This document shows positions 36,715 to 45,132 of a stretch of 64,000 nucleotides of DNA, one piece after another. The notes below the pieces were generated by a model. The model was not told the origin of the DNA. It worked only from the letters and a program-made list of their open reading frames with translations, and made no database searches. Source of the DNA: Tsukamurella ocularis (GTDB lineage: Bacteria > Actinomycetota > Actinomycetes > Mycobacteriales > Mycobacteriaceae); assembly GCF_024807615.1 (NCBI RefSeq), contig NZ_JANUCJ010000004.1, forward strand, positions 310,001 through 374,000, in the 5' to 3' direction. Within the stretch, counting starts at the first letter, position 1. The number at the start of each line of letters is the position of its first letter. Made by a program: the position numbers and the translations under genes.

Positions 36715-37527
36715 ATGACCACGGACGATATTCAGGCCGAGACGCCCGAGACCGGCGACGACAAGATTGCGCTGATCGAGTTCAAGGAGGTCGGCAAGCA
36801 GTACGGCAACATCATCGCGCTCAAGGGGATCAACCTCCGTGTGTTTCCCGGTGAAGTCACCTGCGTGCTCGGCGACAACGGCGCAGGCAAGTCGACGCTG
36901 ATCAAGACGATGGCGGGGCTGCACAAGCCCAGCGAGGGGGAGGTCCTCGTCGACGGCGAGGTGACCACCCTCGACTCGCCGAAGGACGCGCTCGCGAAGG
37001 GCGTCGCCACCGTCTACCAGGACCTCGCGGTCGTGGGGCTGATGCCGGTGTGGCGCAACTTCTTCCTCGGGCAGGAGCTGCGCTCGGGCCTCCTCAGGAG
37101 TCTCGACGTGCAGACCATGCGCGCGACGACGAAGGAGGAGCTGTTCAAGATGGGCATCGACCTTCCGGACGTGGACGCCCCCATCAGCTCGCTGTCGGGC
37201 GGCCAGCGGCAGTGTGTCGCGATCGCCCGGGCGATCTACTTCGGCGCCCGCGTGCTCATCCTCGATGAGCCGACGGCGGCGCTCGGCGTCAAGCAGTCCG
37301 GCATGGTCCTGCGCTACATCACGGCGGCCCGGGACCAGGGCTTCGGCGTCGTCTTCATCACGCACAACCCGCACCACGCGTACATGGTGGGCGATCACTT
37401 CGTGCTGCTCAACCGCGGTCGGCAGAAGCTCGACTGCACGTACGACGAGATCAGCCTCGAGGAGCTGACCTCGCAGATGGCTGGCGGCGACGAGTTGGAG
37501 ACCCTCAGCCACGAACTGCGCAGGTGA
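36715..37527 (+). CDS. Sugar ABC transporter ATP-binding protein, single domain
   Basis: 270 residues: one ABC domain with Walker A GDNGAGKST, signature LSGGQRQCVAIARA and Walker B VLILDEPTAALG. Ribose-type CUT2 importers usually have a duplicated ~500-residue ATPase; a single domain is the FrcA-like variant and must dimerise. It follows the permease and precedes, by five bases, a Gfo/Idh dehydrogenase, so uptake and oxidation of the substrate are likely co-expressed. Confidence 0.92.
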   Translation: MTTDDIQAETPETGDDKIALIEFKEVGKQYGNIIALKGINLRVFPGEVTCVLGDNGAGKSTLIKTMAGLHKPSEGEVLVDGEVTTLDSPKDALAKGVATVYQDLAVVGLMPVWRNFFLGQELRSGLLRSLDVQTMRATTKEELFKMGIDLPDVDAPISSLSGGQRQCVAIARAIYFGARVLILDEPTAALGVKQSGMVLRYITAARDQGFGVVFITHNPHHAYMVGDHFVLLNRGRQKLDCTYDEISLEELTSQMAGGDELETLSHELRR

Positions 37528-37531
37528 TCCG

Positions 37532-38689
37532 GTGGCGGCGACACTCCTGGAACGCTTCGGGCGCCGCCTGCGCGTCGCGATGATCGGCGGCGGGATCGGT
37601 AGCTACATCGGCGAGACCCATGCCATCGCGCTCCGCACCGACGGGCTGTGGGACCTCGTCGCGGGCGCCTTCTCCCGCACACCGGCGACGAACGCCGCCA
37701 CTGCGCGGTCATGGCTTGTGGCACCCGACCGCACCTATGCCGATCACCGCACCCTCATCGCGGGGGAGTCCGCGCGGGCGGACCGCGTCGACGCGGTGAT
37801 CGTCGCGACCAGGCCGGCCGGCCACGCCGAGATCGCCTGCGACCTACTGGCCGCCGGCTTCCACGTGATCTGCGAGAAGCCGCTCACCGACACCGCCGCC
37901 GGCGCCCGTCGGGTAGCGGCGGCGGTGGCGGGGTCGGGGCGCCGCCTCATGCTCACCCATTGCTACAGCGGCTATCCCATGGTCCGGCAGGCCAGGGAGA
38001 TGGTCGCCCGGGGCGACCTCGGGCGGATCACCCTGGTCGAGAGCAGGTTCGCCGGCGGGATGTACGCGGCGAGCACCCCGCCCGGTTCCTGGCGGGTGGA
38101 CGGGACGGAGGGCGGCGTCACCGCGCTGATCGCCGATCTCGGAACGCATGCCCTGCATCTCGCGGAGTTCGTCGCCGGCCGCCGCATCACGACGGTCGGC
38201 GCGGACCTCGCGCGGGTCGATCCCGCACACGTCGCCTTCGACAACGCCTACCTGACCCTCGGTTTCGACGGCGGCGCCCGCGGGCGGTGCTGGAGCACCT
38301 CGCAGGCCGCCGGGGCCACGCACGGCCTCGCGGTCACCGTCTACGGCGACCGCGGGAGCCTGGCCTGGGACCACGACACCCCGGAGACGCTGTGGTGGCG
38401 AGCCGCCGGCGAACCCGACCGGCTGCTGACCAAGGCCGGGCCCGGGGCGACCCCGGCGGCGACCGCCGCATCCCGGTTCACCGCCGGACACCCCGACGGG
38501 TACGCCCTCGCCTTCGCGAACCTCTACCGCGACTTCGCCCTCGCGCTGCTGGCGGATGCGTCGGGCGAGGACCCTGCCCCGTACCTGGCGGACCTCCCCG
38601 GCGTCGACGACGGCGTCCGCACCCTCGCCTTGGTCGAGGCCGCCGTCCGGTCCGACGAGGCCGGTCGCCCCGTGTGCATCGACACCTGA
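37532..38689 (+). CDS. Gfo/Idh/MocA-family dehydrogenase 3
   Basis: 385 residues from GTG 37532. Rossmann motif VAMIGGGIGSYIGETHAIAL, catalytic VICEKPLTDTAAGARR, LIADLGTHALHLAEFVAG, and a C-terminal stretch HPDGYALAFANLYRDFA found in the MocA-like subgroup acting on cyclitols and sugars. It is in one operon with the ABC genes and further dehydrogenases downstream. Substrate unknown; position suggests it acts on the imported compound. Confidence 0.87.
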   Translation: MAATLLERFGRRLRVAMIGGGIGSYIGETHAIALRTDGLWDLVAGAFSRTPATNAATARSWLVAPDRTYADHRTLIAGESARADRVDAVIVATRPAGHAEIACDLLAAGFHVICEKPLTDTAAGARRVAAAVAGSGRRLMLTHCYSGYPMVRQAREMVARGDLGRITLVESRFAGGMYAASTPPGSWRVDGTEGGVTALIADLGTHALHLAEFVAGRRITTVGADLARVDPAHVAFDNAYLTLGFDGGARGRCWSTSQAAGATHGLAVTVYGDRGSLAWDHDTPETLWWRAAGEPDRLLTKAGPGATPAATAASRFTAGHPDGYALAFANLYRDFALALLADASGEDPAPYLADLPGVDDGVRTLALVEAAVRSDEAGRPVCIDT

Positions 38690-38716
38690 CCATCACCGAC
38701 CCGAATCGAGCACCGC

Positions 38717-39892
38717 ATGACCGAGCCGATCCGCGTGGCCCTCGTGGGCTGCGGCAACATCGCCCTGGGTTTCCACATCCCCGCCTACCTCTCCGCGGAC
38801 GACCGGTTCCGCATCGTCGGCATCGCCGATCCGACACCGGAACGGCTCGAGCTGGGGCGCGTCGCGGCCGGGCTCACGCCGGAGCAGGTACATGCGGACG
38901 TCGCCGACCTGCTGGCGCGCGACGACGTCGACGCGCTCGACCTGTGCACCCCGCAGCACCTGCATCGCGACGTCGCGATCTCCGCGGCCCGCGCCGGCAA
39001 GCACGTGCTGTGCGAGAAGCCGATCGCCGCCGTCCCGGCGGACGCCGAGGCCATGCGCGCCGCGGCTGAGGAGGCGGGAACCGTACTCGCCGTGGTCGCC
39101 AACTACCTGTTCTTCCCGGAGGTGGTGGCACTCACCGCGATCATCGACTCCGGCGAGCTCGGCGAGATCCGCACGGCGCGCGTCGACATGCTGGGTGTGC
39201 TGGACCTGCCGGGCGCGGCGGGCTATCGGCCCGCGTGGCGGCACGATCCCGCGCAAGCGGGCGGGGGCGTCCTGGTCGACATGCTGCACGGGGTGTACCT
39301 CGCCGAGGCACTCCTGGGTGCCCGCGCGGAGCGGGTCTCCGCGTTCGTGGACAGCTCGACCGACGGCGACGCCGTCGACGGAATCGCGTTGTGCCGCCTT
39401 GAGGCCGGCCGCCGCGTCGCGATGGTGAACATCGCGTGGGGCAGGGGCCAGGGCGGCATCGCGGTCGAGGGCACCCGCGGCCGCGCGGTCGCGCATTACC
39501 GCGCGGACGGGACGATGCCGTGGGCCCCGTTCGAATCCCTCACCGTCACCACGGAGTCCGGGACGCGCACCGTCGACCTGCCGGCGGGCGCCGAACTCGA
39601 GCCCCTCATCGCCGCGTCGATGCGCGACACGGTGCTCGACTTCGCCGACGCGATCGACGGCGGCCGCGCGCCGGCCGTCGACGCCGCGGTGGCCCGCCAC
39701 ATCCTCGAGATCACCGTGGCCGCGTACGCGTCCGGCGCGCTCGGCGCGACTGTGGCCCTTCCGCTCGACGGCGCGCTGTTCACTTCCGGTGTCGCCGGAC
39801 TCGCGGAGATCGGCGTCCCCGACGACTCCTTCGTCCGTCGCCGGGGACTGTTCGGCCTGACGGTGCCGGCGGCGTCCGGGATCGGGGGCTGA
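38717..39892 (+). CDS. Gfo/Idh/MocA-family dehydrogenase 4
   Basis: 391 residues. NAD-binding VALVGCGNIALGFHIPAYLS, catalytic VLCEKPIAAVPADA, and LVDMLHGVYLAEALLGARA carrying the His in place of the usual GxH. It is less typical than its neighbours in the C-terminal domain. It sits 27 bases after dehydrogenase 3 and ends one base before the TIM-barrel gene, so dehydrogenase and isomerase are again paired. Confidence 0.85.
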   Translation: MTEPIRVALVGCGNIALGFHIPAYLSADDRFRIVGIADPTPERLELGRVAAGLTPEQVHADVADLLARDDVDALDLCTPQHLHRDVAISAARAGKHVLCEKPIAAVPADAEAMRAAAEEAGTVLAVVANYLFFPEVVALTAIIDSGELGEIRTARVDMLGVLDLPGAAGYRPAWRHDPAQAGGGVLVDMLHGVYLAEALLGARAERVSAFVDSSTDGDAVDGIALCRLEAGRRVAMVNIAWGRGQGGIAVEGTRGRAVAHYRADGTMPWAPFESLTVTTESGTRTVDLPAGAELEPLIAASMRDTVLDFADAIDGGRAPAVDAAVARHILEITVAAYASGALGATVALPLDGALFTSGVAGLAEIGVPDDSFVRRRGLFGLTVPAASGIGG

Positions 39893-39893
39893 C

Positions 39894-40844
39894 GTGCAGA
39901 TCGGATTGCTCACCGACAGCCTCTCCGAGCTCACCCGCGCCGAGGCCCTCGACACGGCCGTGGACCTCGGCGTCGAGACCGTCGAGATCGGCCTGGGCGG
40001 CGCGCACGGCGGGTGGTCGCCGGCACCCCATGCGGACGTGCAGAAACTCCTCCGCGACGCCGACACCCGCGCCCTGCTGGCCCGCGACATCGCCTCGCGG
40101 GGCCTGCGACTCGAGGCCTTCAACGCCGCCGGCAACCCGCTGCACCCCCGGCACGGGGAGCGCGACGCCGCCATCCTGCGCGGCGCCCTGCAGCTGGCGC
40201 AGGAGTTCGAGATCGACACCGTCGTCACGATGTCGGGACTCCCCGGCTATCCGGGCGATACCGTGCCGCCGTGGATCACCACCGTATGGCCGCCGGAGAA
40301 CCTGGAACTCCTGGACTACCAGTGGGAACGGGCCATCGACTGGTGGGGGCCGATCGCCGATGAGGCTCGCGCTCGCGGCGTACGGATCGCCGTCGAGATG
40401 CACGCCAACCAGCTCGTCTACAACGTGCCCGGCCTCCTTCGGCTGCGCGCCGCCGTGGGTGATGTGGTGGGCGCGAACTTCGATCCCAGCCACCTCATCT
40501 GGATGGGCGCCGATCCGCTCGCCGCGATCCGCGCCCTGGACGGCGCGATCCATCACGTGCACGCCAAGGACACCCGCATCGAGGACCGCGCTGCGGTCGC
40601 CTCGCGGCTCGAGACCGTCCCGAATCCGCGCACCGGCGAGCGGGCCTGGAACTACGTCGCCGTCGGCACCGGACACCCGGACGGGGTCGACTTCTGGGTG
40701 CGGTTCATCGCCGCGCTCCGGCACGCCGGGTACGACGGCCCGCTGTCCATCGAGAACGAGGACTACACCCTGGGCCAGCGCGAATCCGTCGCCCTGGCCG
40801 TCGAGACCCTGCGTGCCGCGCAGAACCTGGAGGAGGTGCGATGA
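39894..40844 (+). CDS. Sugar phosphate isomerase/epimerase-type TIM barrel 2
   Basis: 316 residues from GTG 39894. A paralogue of the protein at 31104: NAAGNPLHPRHGERDAAIL, DTVVTMSGLPGYPGD, VEMHANQLVYNVP, GANFDPSHLIWMGADPL and HHVHAKDTR give the Glu/Asp/His of a divalent-metal TIM barrel. It overlaps the next dehydrogenase by four bases (ATGA). Probable epimerisation, dehydration or beta-elimination on a keto-sugar or keto-cyclitol; not assignable further. Confidence 0.82.
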   Translation: MQIGLLTDSLSELTRAEALDTAVDLGVETVEIGLGGAHGGWSPAPHADVQKLLRDADTRALLARDIASRGLRLEAFNAAGNPLHPRHGERDAAILRGALQLAQEFEIDTVVTMSGLPGYPGDTVPPWITTVWPPENLELLDYQWERAIDWWGPIADEARARGVRIAVEMHANQLVYNVPGLLRLRAAVGDVVGANFDPSHLIWMGADPLAAIRALDGAIHHVHAKDTRIEDRAAVASRLETVPNPRTGERAWNYVAVGTGHPDGVDFWVRFIAALRHAGYDGPLSIENEDYTLGQRESVALAVETLRAAQNLEEVR

Positions 40845-41842
40845 GCAGGATCAGGATCGCGGTGCTGGGCTGCGGCCGGATCGGGCGCGTGCACGCCGAC
40901 TCGGTCGCGGTGAGCGACCGCGCCGAGCTGGCGTGGGTCTTCGACCCGATCGAGGCGGCGGCGAGAGAGGTCGGCGAGCGCTTCGGCGCCGCGTGGACCA
41001 CTGACGTCGAGGAGGTCCTCGAGGCGCGTGACGTGGACGCCGTCGTGGTCGCCTCGCCGACGCCGACGCACGTCGACCTGCTCACCCGCGCCGTGCGAAC
41101 GGGACGGACCGTGCTGTGCGAGAAGCCCATCGACCTCGACATCGCCCGGGTCGACGCCTGCCGCGCCGATCTGGGCGACCTCACCGACAGGGTGATGCTC
41201 GGCTTCAACCGCCGGTTCGACTCCTCCTTCGCCGAGGTCCGCGGTCGCGTCGACGCGGGCGAGATCGGCCCGCTGGAGCAGCTGACCATCGTCAGCCGCG
41301 ACCCCGCGCCGCCGCCGGCGGACTACGTCGCCTCGTCGGGTGGGCTGTTCCGGGACATGATGATCCACGATCTCGACCTCGCCCGGTTCTTCCTCGGCGA
41401 GGTGGTAGCGGTGTCGGCGCTGGGATCGAACCTGGTCTCCGCGGAGATCCGCGCGGCCGGCGACATCGACGGCGCCATGGTCGTGCTGCGCGGCGCCGGC
41501 GGGCAGCTGGCGACGATCACCAATTCCCGGCGCTGCGCCTACGGCTACGACCAGCGGCTGGAGGCCTTCGGGGCGCTGGGCGCGCTTAGTGCGGCCAATC
41601 AGCACGCGACCTCCGTGTCCTTCTCGGGGGCCGCGCACACCGGTGCTGCGGGGCCGGTTCTGAACTTCTTCCTGGACCGCTACACCCCGGCCTATCGCGC
41701 GGAGCTCGACGCCTTCGTCACAATGACCGAGACCGGCGGTGCGGCATCGCCCGGATTCGACGACGGTCGTGCGGCGCTGGTGCTCGCCGACGCCGCCGCG
41801 GAGTCGCTCCGGACCGGCGCGGTGGTGGAGGTCCGGGCGTGA
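40841..41842 (+). CDS. Inositol 2-dehydrogenase-like Gfo/Idh protein (dehydrogenase 5)
   Basis: 333 residues. This is the classical IolG layout: IAVLGCGRIGRVHADSVAV, VLCEKPIDLDIARVDAC, MLGFNRRFDSSFAEVR, and FRDMMIHDLDLARFFLGE with the catalytic Asp/His. It probably oxidises an inositol to its keto form; with the iolG in the core operon it may serve another stereoisomer (scyllo or D-chiro), which is inference. It overlaps both neighbours by four bases. Confidence 0.88.
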   Translation: MSRIRIAVLGCGRIGRVHADSVAVSDRAELAWVFDPIEAAAREVGERFGAAWTTDVEEVLEARDVDAVVVASPTPTHVDLLTRAVRTGRTVLCEKPIDLDIARVDACRADLGDLTDRVMLGFNRRFDSSFAEVRGRVDAGEIGPLEQLTIVSRDPAPPPADYVASSGGLFRDMMIHDLDLARFFLGEVVAVSALGSNLVSAEIRAAGDIDGAMVVLRGAGGQLATITNSRRCAYGYDQRLEAFGALGALSAANQHATSVSFSGAAHTGAAGPVLNFFLDRYTPAYRAELDAFVTMTETGGAASPGFDDGRAALVLADAAAESLRTGAVVEVRA

Positions 41843-42855
41843 CGGTGCGCTGGGGCCTGCTATCGACATCGGGGATCGGCCGGGTCGCCGCCCGCGCGAT
41901 CGCGGCCGCGGACGGCGCAGGGCTCGCCGCCGTCGCGGGGCGTGATGCCGACCGCGCGACGGCATACGCCGCCGAGGTCGGGGCGCCCGTCGCGTACGGA
42001 AGGTACGAGGATCTGCTCGAGGACACAGGCATCGACGCGGTCTACGTGCCGCTGCCGATCACGCTCCACGGTGAGTGGGCGATCCGGGCGCTGGAGGCGG
42101 GGAAGCACGTGCTGTGCGAGAAGCCGCTCACCCTGGACCCGGATGAGGCGACGGCCGTCTTCGACGCCGCGGAGCGCGCGGAGCGGCACGCGATTGAGGG
42201 CTTCATGTGGCGCCTTCACCCGCAGACGCTGCTCGTCCGCCGCCTGCTCGCGGAGGGCGCGATCGGTGAGCTCGCGCTCGTCCGCGCCGCGCTCAGCGTG
42301 AGCGCCCCCGCTGGCGACATCCGGCGTACGACGGCCCTCGGTGGGGGCGCGTTGGCGGACCTCGGCGGGTACTGCGTCAGCGCGGTGCGGCTGTTCGGCG
42401 GCGAGCCGTCGACGGTGCGCGCCGTACGGGTCGCCGATCCGGCCGGTACCGGCGCCAGCCACGATCTGCGTGCCTCCGCGGTCCTCGAGCTGGAGGGCGG
42501 CGTCCTCGGGCTGATCGACGTCGGACTGGACCTGGAGCGGCGCGATCAGCTGGAGCTCGTCGGCACTGCCGGACGGATCGTCGTCGACGACCCGTGGCTG
42601 TGCCGGTACGGCGCCGTCGAGCTGATCCGTGGGGAGCGGTCCGAGCGGCTGCCCGCGGACCCGGACGGAGCCTTCCGGCTCACCGCCGCCGGCCCGGACA
42701 ACGAGGACGCCTACCGGATCGAGTTCGAGGCGGCGAGCTCCGCCTTCGCGGGCGGGGCGGAGCCGGTCTTCGGCCGGAACGACGCGATTGCGCAGGCCCG
42801 TGTCCTCGCTGCCGCGCGGCGGTCCGCCGCGGAGGGCGTCACGGTCGTCCTGTAG
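41839..42855 (+). CDS. Gfo/Idh/MocA-family dehydrogenase 6 (glucose-fructose-oxidoreductase/DHDH type)
   Basis: 338 residues from GTG 41839. WGLLSTSGIGRVAARAIAAA and VLCEKPLTLDPDEA are clear, but the histidine segment is replaced by LADLGGYCVSAVRLFGGE, the pattern of trans-dihydrodiol dehydrogenase / 1,5-anhydrofructose reductase-like members. It therefore acts on a different substrate class from its neighbours, perhaps an aldose or reduced sugar. Last gene of the ABC-dehydrogenase operon, followed by a terminator. Confidence 0.85.
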   Translation: MTVRWGLLSTSGIGRVAARAIAAADGAGLAAVAGRDADRATAYAAEVGAPVAYGRYEDLLEDTGIDAVYVPLPITLHGEWAIRALEAGKHVLCEKPLTLDPDEATAVFDAAERAERHAIEGFMWRLHPQTLLVRRLLAEGAIGELALVRAALSVSAPAGDIRRTTALGGGALADLGGYCVSAVRLFGGEPSTVRAVRVADPAGTGASHDLRASAVLELEGGVLGLIDVGLDLERRDQLELVGTAGRIVVDDPWLCRYGAVELIRGERSERLPADPDGAFRLTAAGPDNEDAYRIEFEAASSAFAGGAEPVFGRNDAIAQARVLAAARRSAAEGVTVVL

Positions 42856-42872
42856 CCGCCTCCGACACCACC

Positions 42873-42901
42873 CGCCCGACGGTGCCCGTCACCGTCGGGC
42901 G
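42873..42901. terminator. Bidirectional terminator overlapping the MFS stop
   Basis: CGCCCGACGGTG (42873-42884) pairs perfectly with 42890-42901, five-base loop. The 3' end of the convergent MFS gene (stop at 42889-42891) lies within the stem. Confidence 0.8.
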
Positions 42902-44307
42902 GTGGCGTGTCCGCCGGCGTTCGCCGGGAGGCGCAGCGCCCCGAGGAGGGGGAGCAGGAGCAGCGCGGCGAAGGGGACGAACGCGACCCGGTAGCCCAGC
43001 TCGACCGCGTCCGGCCCGGCCCATGACGTGCCGAGGCTCGCGGCTGCGGCGGCCGCTGCGATGCCGAGGGCGGTGCCCACCTGCTGCAACGTCGCCGACA
43101 GTCCGTTCGCCGCGGGCAGCAGCTCGCGCGGCACATCGGCGAACATCAGGGTGTTGTAGGCGCTGAAGCCGATGGATCGCACCACCCCGGAGAGCACGAG
43201 GAGCGCGGCGATGAGCGGTGCGGGCGTCGACGAATGCACCCAGACGAAGGCGAGGAGCGTCGCCCCGCCCGCGACGATCGACCACACCACGGTCCGGCGG
43301 AAGCCCAGCCGCCGGATGATCGGTGAGGTGAGCGGCTTGATCCCCAGGTTGCCGAGGAAGACCGCCGTCACCATCGCGCCCGCAGCGGCAGCGCTCCATC
43401 CGAACCCGGCCTGGAAGAGCAGTACGAAGAGGAAGGGCGCGCCCGTGATCACGAGGCGGTAGGTCGATCCGCTTACGTTGCCCACGCGGAAGGTCTGGAT
43501 GCGCATGACAGCCGGCTCGAACAGCGGGTGCGCGCGCCGTGTCATGCCCCGCGCGGCCATCGCCGCGAGTAGGACGGCGACTCCGAGCAGTCCGGCCACC
43601 GCCCACGGTCGTCCGCCCTGGAGCAGCTCGACGCCTCCGGTCAGGCACACGACGGCGCCCGCCGTGACGAGGTAGCCCCAGCGATCGAACGGCGTGCGGA
43701 TCGGCTGCTCGGTCCGGGGGATCAGGAACGCCCCGCCGATCGCGAGGGCCACCCCGATGGGCAGGTTGAGAGCGAAGATCCAGCGCCATCCCAGCGTGTC
43801 GGTGATGACGCCGCCGAGGAACGGAGCGATCACCGGCGCGACGAGGGACGGCCAGGTCAGGTATGCCATCGCCGCGAGGAGGTCGACCGGGCGCACGGCT
43901 CGCAGCACCGCGATCCGGCCGACCGGGATCATCAGTGCCCCGGCGATCCCCTGTAGGACGCGGAAGAGCGTCAGCGACAGCAGGTCCGGCGCGAGAGCGC
44001 ACGCGACGGATGCGACAGTGAACGCCGCGACGGACCACAGGAAGACGCGACGCGCGCCGTACCGCTCCGCGACCCACCCCGCCGCGGGGATCGCGACCGC
44101 CACCGCGAGCAGGTAGCCGACGATCGCGGGGCTGACGCCGGCCGGGGTGACCCCGAAGTCTCGGGCCACCGCCGGCGCGGCCGTCTGCAGCACGGTGCCG
44201 TCGAGGTTCTCGAGGAACAACGCGCCCGCGACGAGCAGGGCGAGCGGGCGGCTGAAGCTCGTGCCCTCCCGCCGACCGGTCCGGGCGACGATGCGCATCA
44301 TGTCCAT
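42889..44307 (-). CDS. MFS transporter, DHA2 type
   Basis: 472 residues from ATG 44307 (a TTG at 44319 would add four). About 14 hydrophobic segments with AERYGARRVFLWSVAAF after helix 2 and a second DHA2-like half. It is usually an exporter class, although context suggests it may move a compound handled by the PhyH-like oxygenase and SDR encoded upstream in the same operon (33-base gap). No strong ribosome site is visible. Confidence 0.82.
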   Translation of the reverse strand: MDMMRIVARTGRREGTSFSRPLALLVAGALFLENLDGTVLQTAAPAVARDFGVTPAGVSPAIVGYLLAVAVAIPAAGWVAERYGARRVFLWSVAAFTVASVACALAPDLLSLTLFRVLQGIAGALMIPVGRIAVLRAVRPVDLLAAMAYLTWPSLVAPVIAPFLGGVITDTLGWRWIFALNLPIGVALAIGGAFLIPRTEQPIRTPFDRWGYLVTAGAVVCLTGGVELLQGGRPWAVAGLLGVAVLLAAMAARGMTRRAHPLFEPAVMRIQTFRVGNVSGSTYRLVITGAPFLFVLLFQAGFGWSAAAAGAMVTAVFLGNLGIKPLTSPIIRRLGFRRTVVWSIVAGGATLLAFVWVHSSTPAPLIAALLVLSGVVRSIGFSAYNTLMFADVPRELLPAANGLSATLQQVGTALGIAAAAAAASLGTSWAGPDAVELGYRVAFVPFAALLLLPLLGALRLPANAGGHATARR

Positions 44308-44340
44308 ATGTTCGGTCAAAGACTCTCGAGGCGCAAGCCG

Positions 44341-45132
44341 TCAGTCGTAGGCGCCGCGGACCTGCTGATCCCAGTCGATCACCGAGCCGGTGACCACGCC
44401 GCTGGCGTCCGAGAGCAGGAAGACCACCGCGGCGGCCGCGTCCTGCGCAGAGGCGAGGCGCCCCGCCGGCAACCCGCGCCCGGCACGCTCGGCCCAGTCG
44501 TCCGGAGCGTCGTGGAACTGCTTCTGCACCAGGGCCTCGCCCTCCGTCTCGGTCCAGCCGATGTTGAGGCCGTTGATCCGGATCCGGTCGAAGCGGTGGG
44601 CGTGGGCCGCGTTCTTCGTGAGCCCGATCAGCCCGGCCTTCGCGGCGACGTACGGCGCCAGGTAGGGCTGCCCGCCGTGTGCCGACATCGAGATGATGTT
44701 GACGACGGTTCCGGGGGCACGTCGTGCGCGCATGTCGCGCACCGCGGCGGCCATCGTGAAGAAGGGCGCCCGGAGATTGATCGCGACGTGCTCGTCGAAC
44801 AGCTCCGGCGTGGTCCCGGTCAGGGTGCCACGAGACGTGAGGCCCGCCGCGTTGCAGAGGCAGTCGACGCGGCCGAGAGCCTCGACCACCGCCTCCACCG
44901 ACCCCGTCGCCTGCGCCGGATCGGCGACGTCGGCCCGAACGAAGACCGCCTCCGTGCCGTCCGCGCGGAGCGCGTCGCGGAACGCCTCGCCCGCGGTGGC
45001 GTCCCGTCCCGTGAACGCGACCGCGGCGCCCGCCGCGGCCGCCGCCCTGACCACCGCCGCTCCGACGCCGCGGCTCCCACCGGACACCAGCACCACCTTG
45101 TCCGTCAGCTCCCCGCCGACCCGCGCCGTCAC
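44341..45132 (-). CDS. Short-chain dehydrogenase/reductase
   Basis: 263 residues. Cofactor motif VSGGSRGVGAAVVRAAAAAG, the NAG-type segment CNAAGLTSRG, and the catalytic Ser with YVAAK (SMSAHGGQPYLAPYVAAKAG). The GTG start overlaps the stop of the dioxygenase gene (GTGA), so they are coupled. It probably oxidises a hydroxyl group of a sugar or polyol; the substrate is unknown. Confidence 0.87.
   Translation of the reverse strand: MTARVGGELTDKVVLVSGGSRGVGAAVVRAAAAAGAAVAFTGRDATAGEAFRDALRADGTEAVFVRADVADPAQATGSVEAVVEALGRVDCLCNAAGLTSRGTLTGTTPELFDEHVAINLRAPFFTMAAAVRDMRARRAPGTVVNIISMSAHGGQPYLAPYVAAKAGLIGLTKNAAHAHRFDRIRINGLNIGWTETEGEALVQKQFHDAPDDWAERAGRGLPAGRLASAQDAAAAVVFLLSDASGVVTGSVIDWDQQVRGAYD

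Noticed and set aside
31104-42855. C-glycoside deglycosidase system (DgpA/B/C type)
   Set aside because: Gfo/Idh plus TIM-barrel pairs fit in part, but the small beta-subunit partner expected beside the TIM barrel is missing; kept only as a wider keto-sugar hypothesis.
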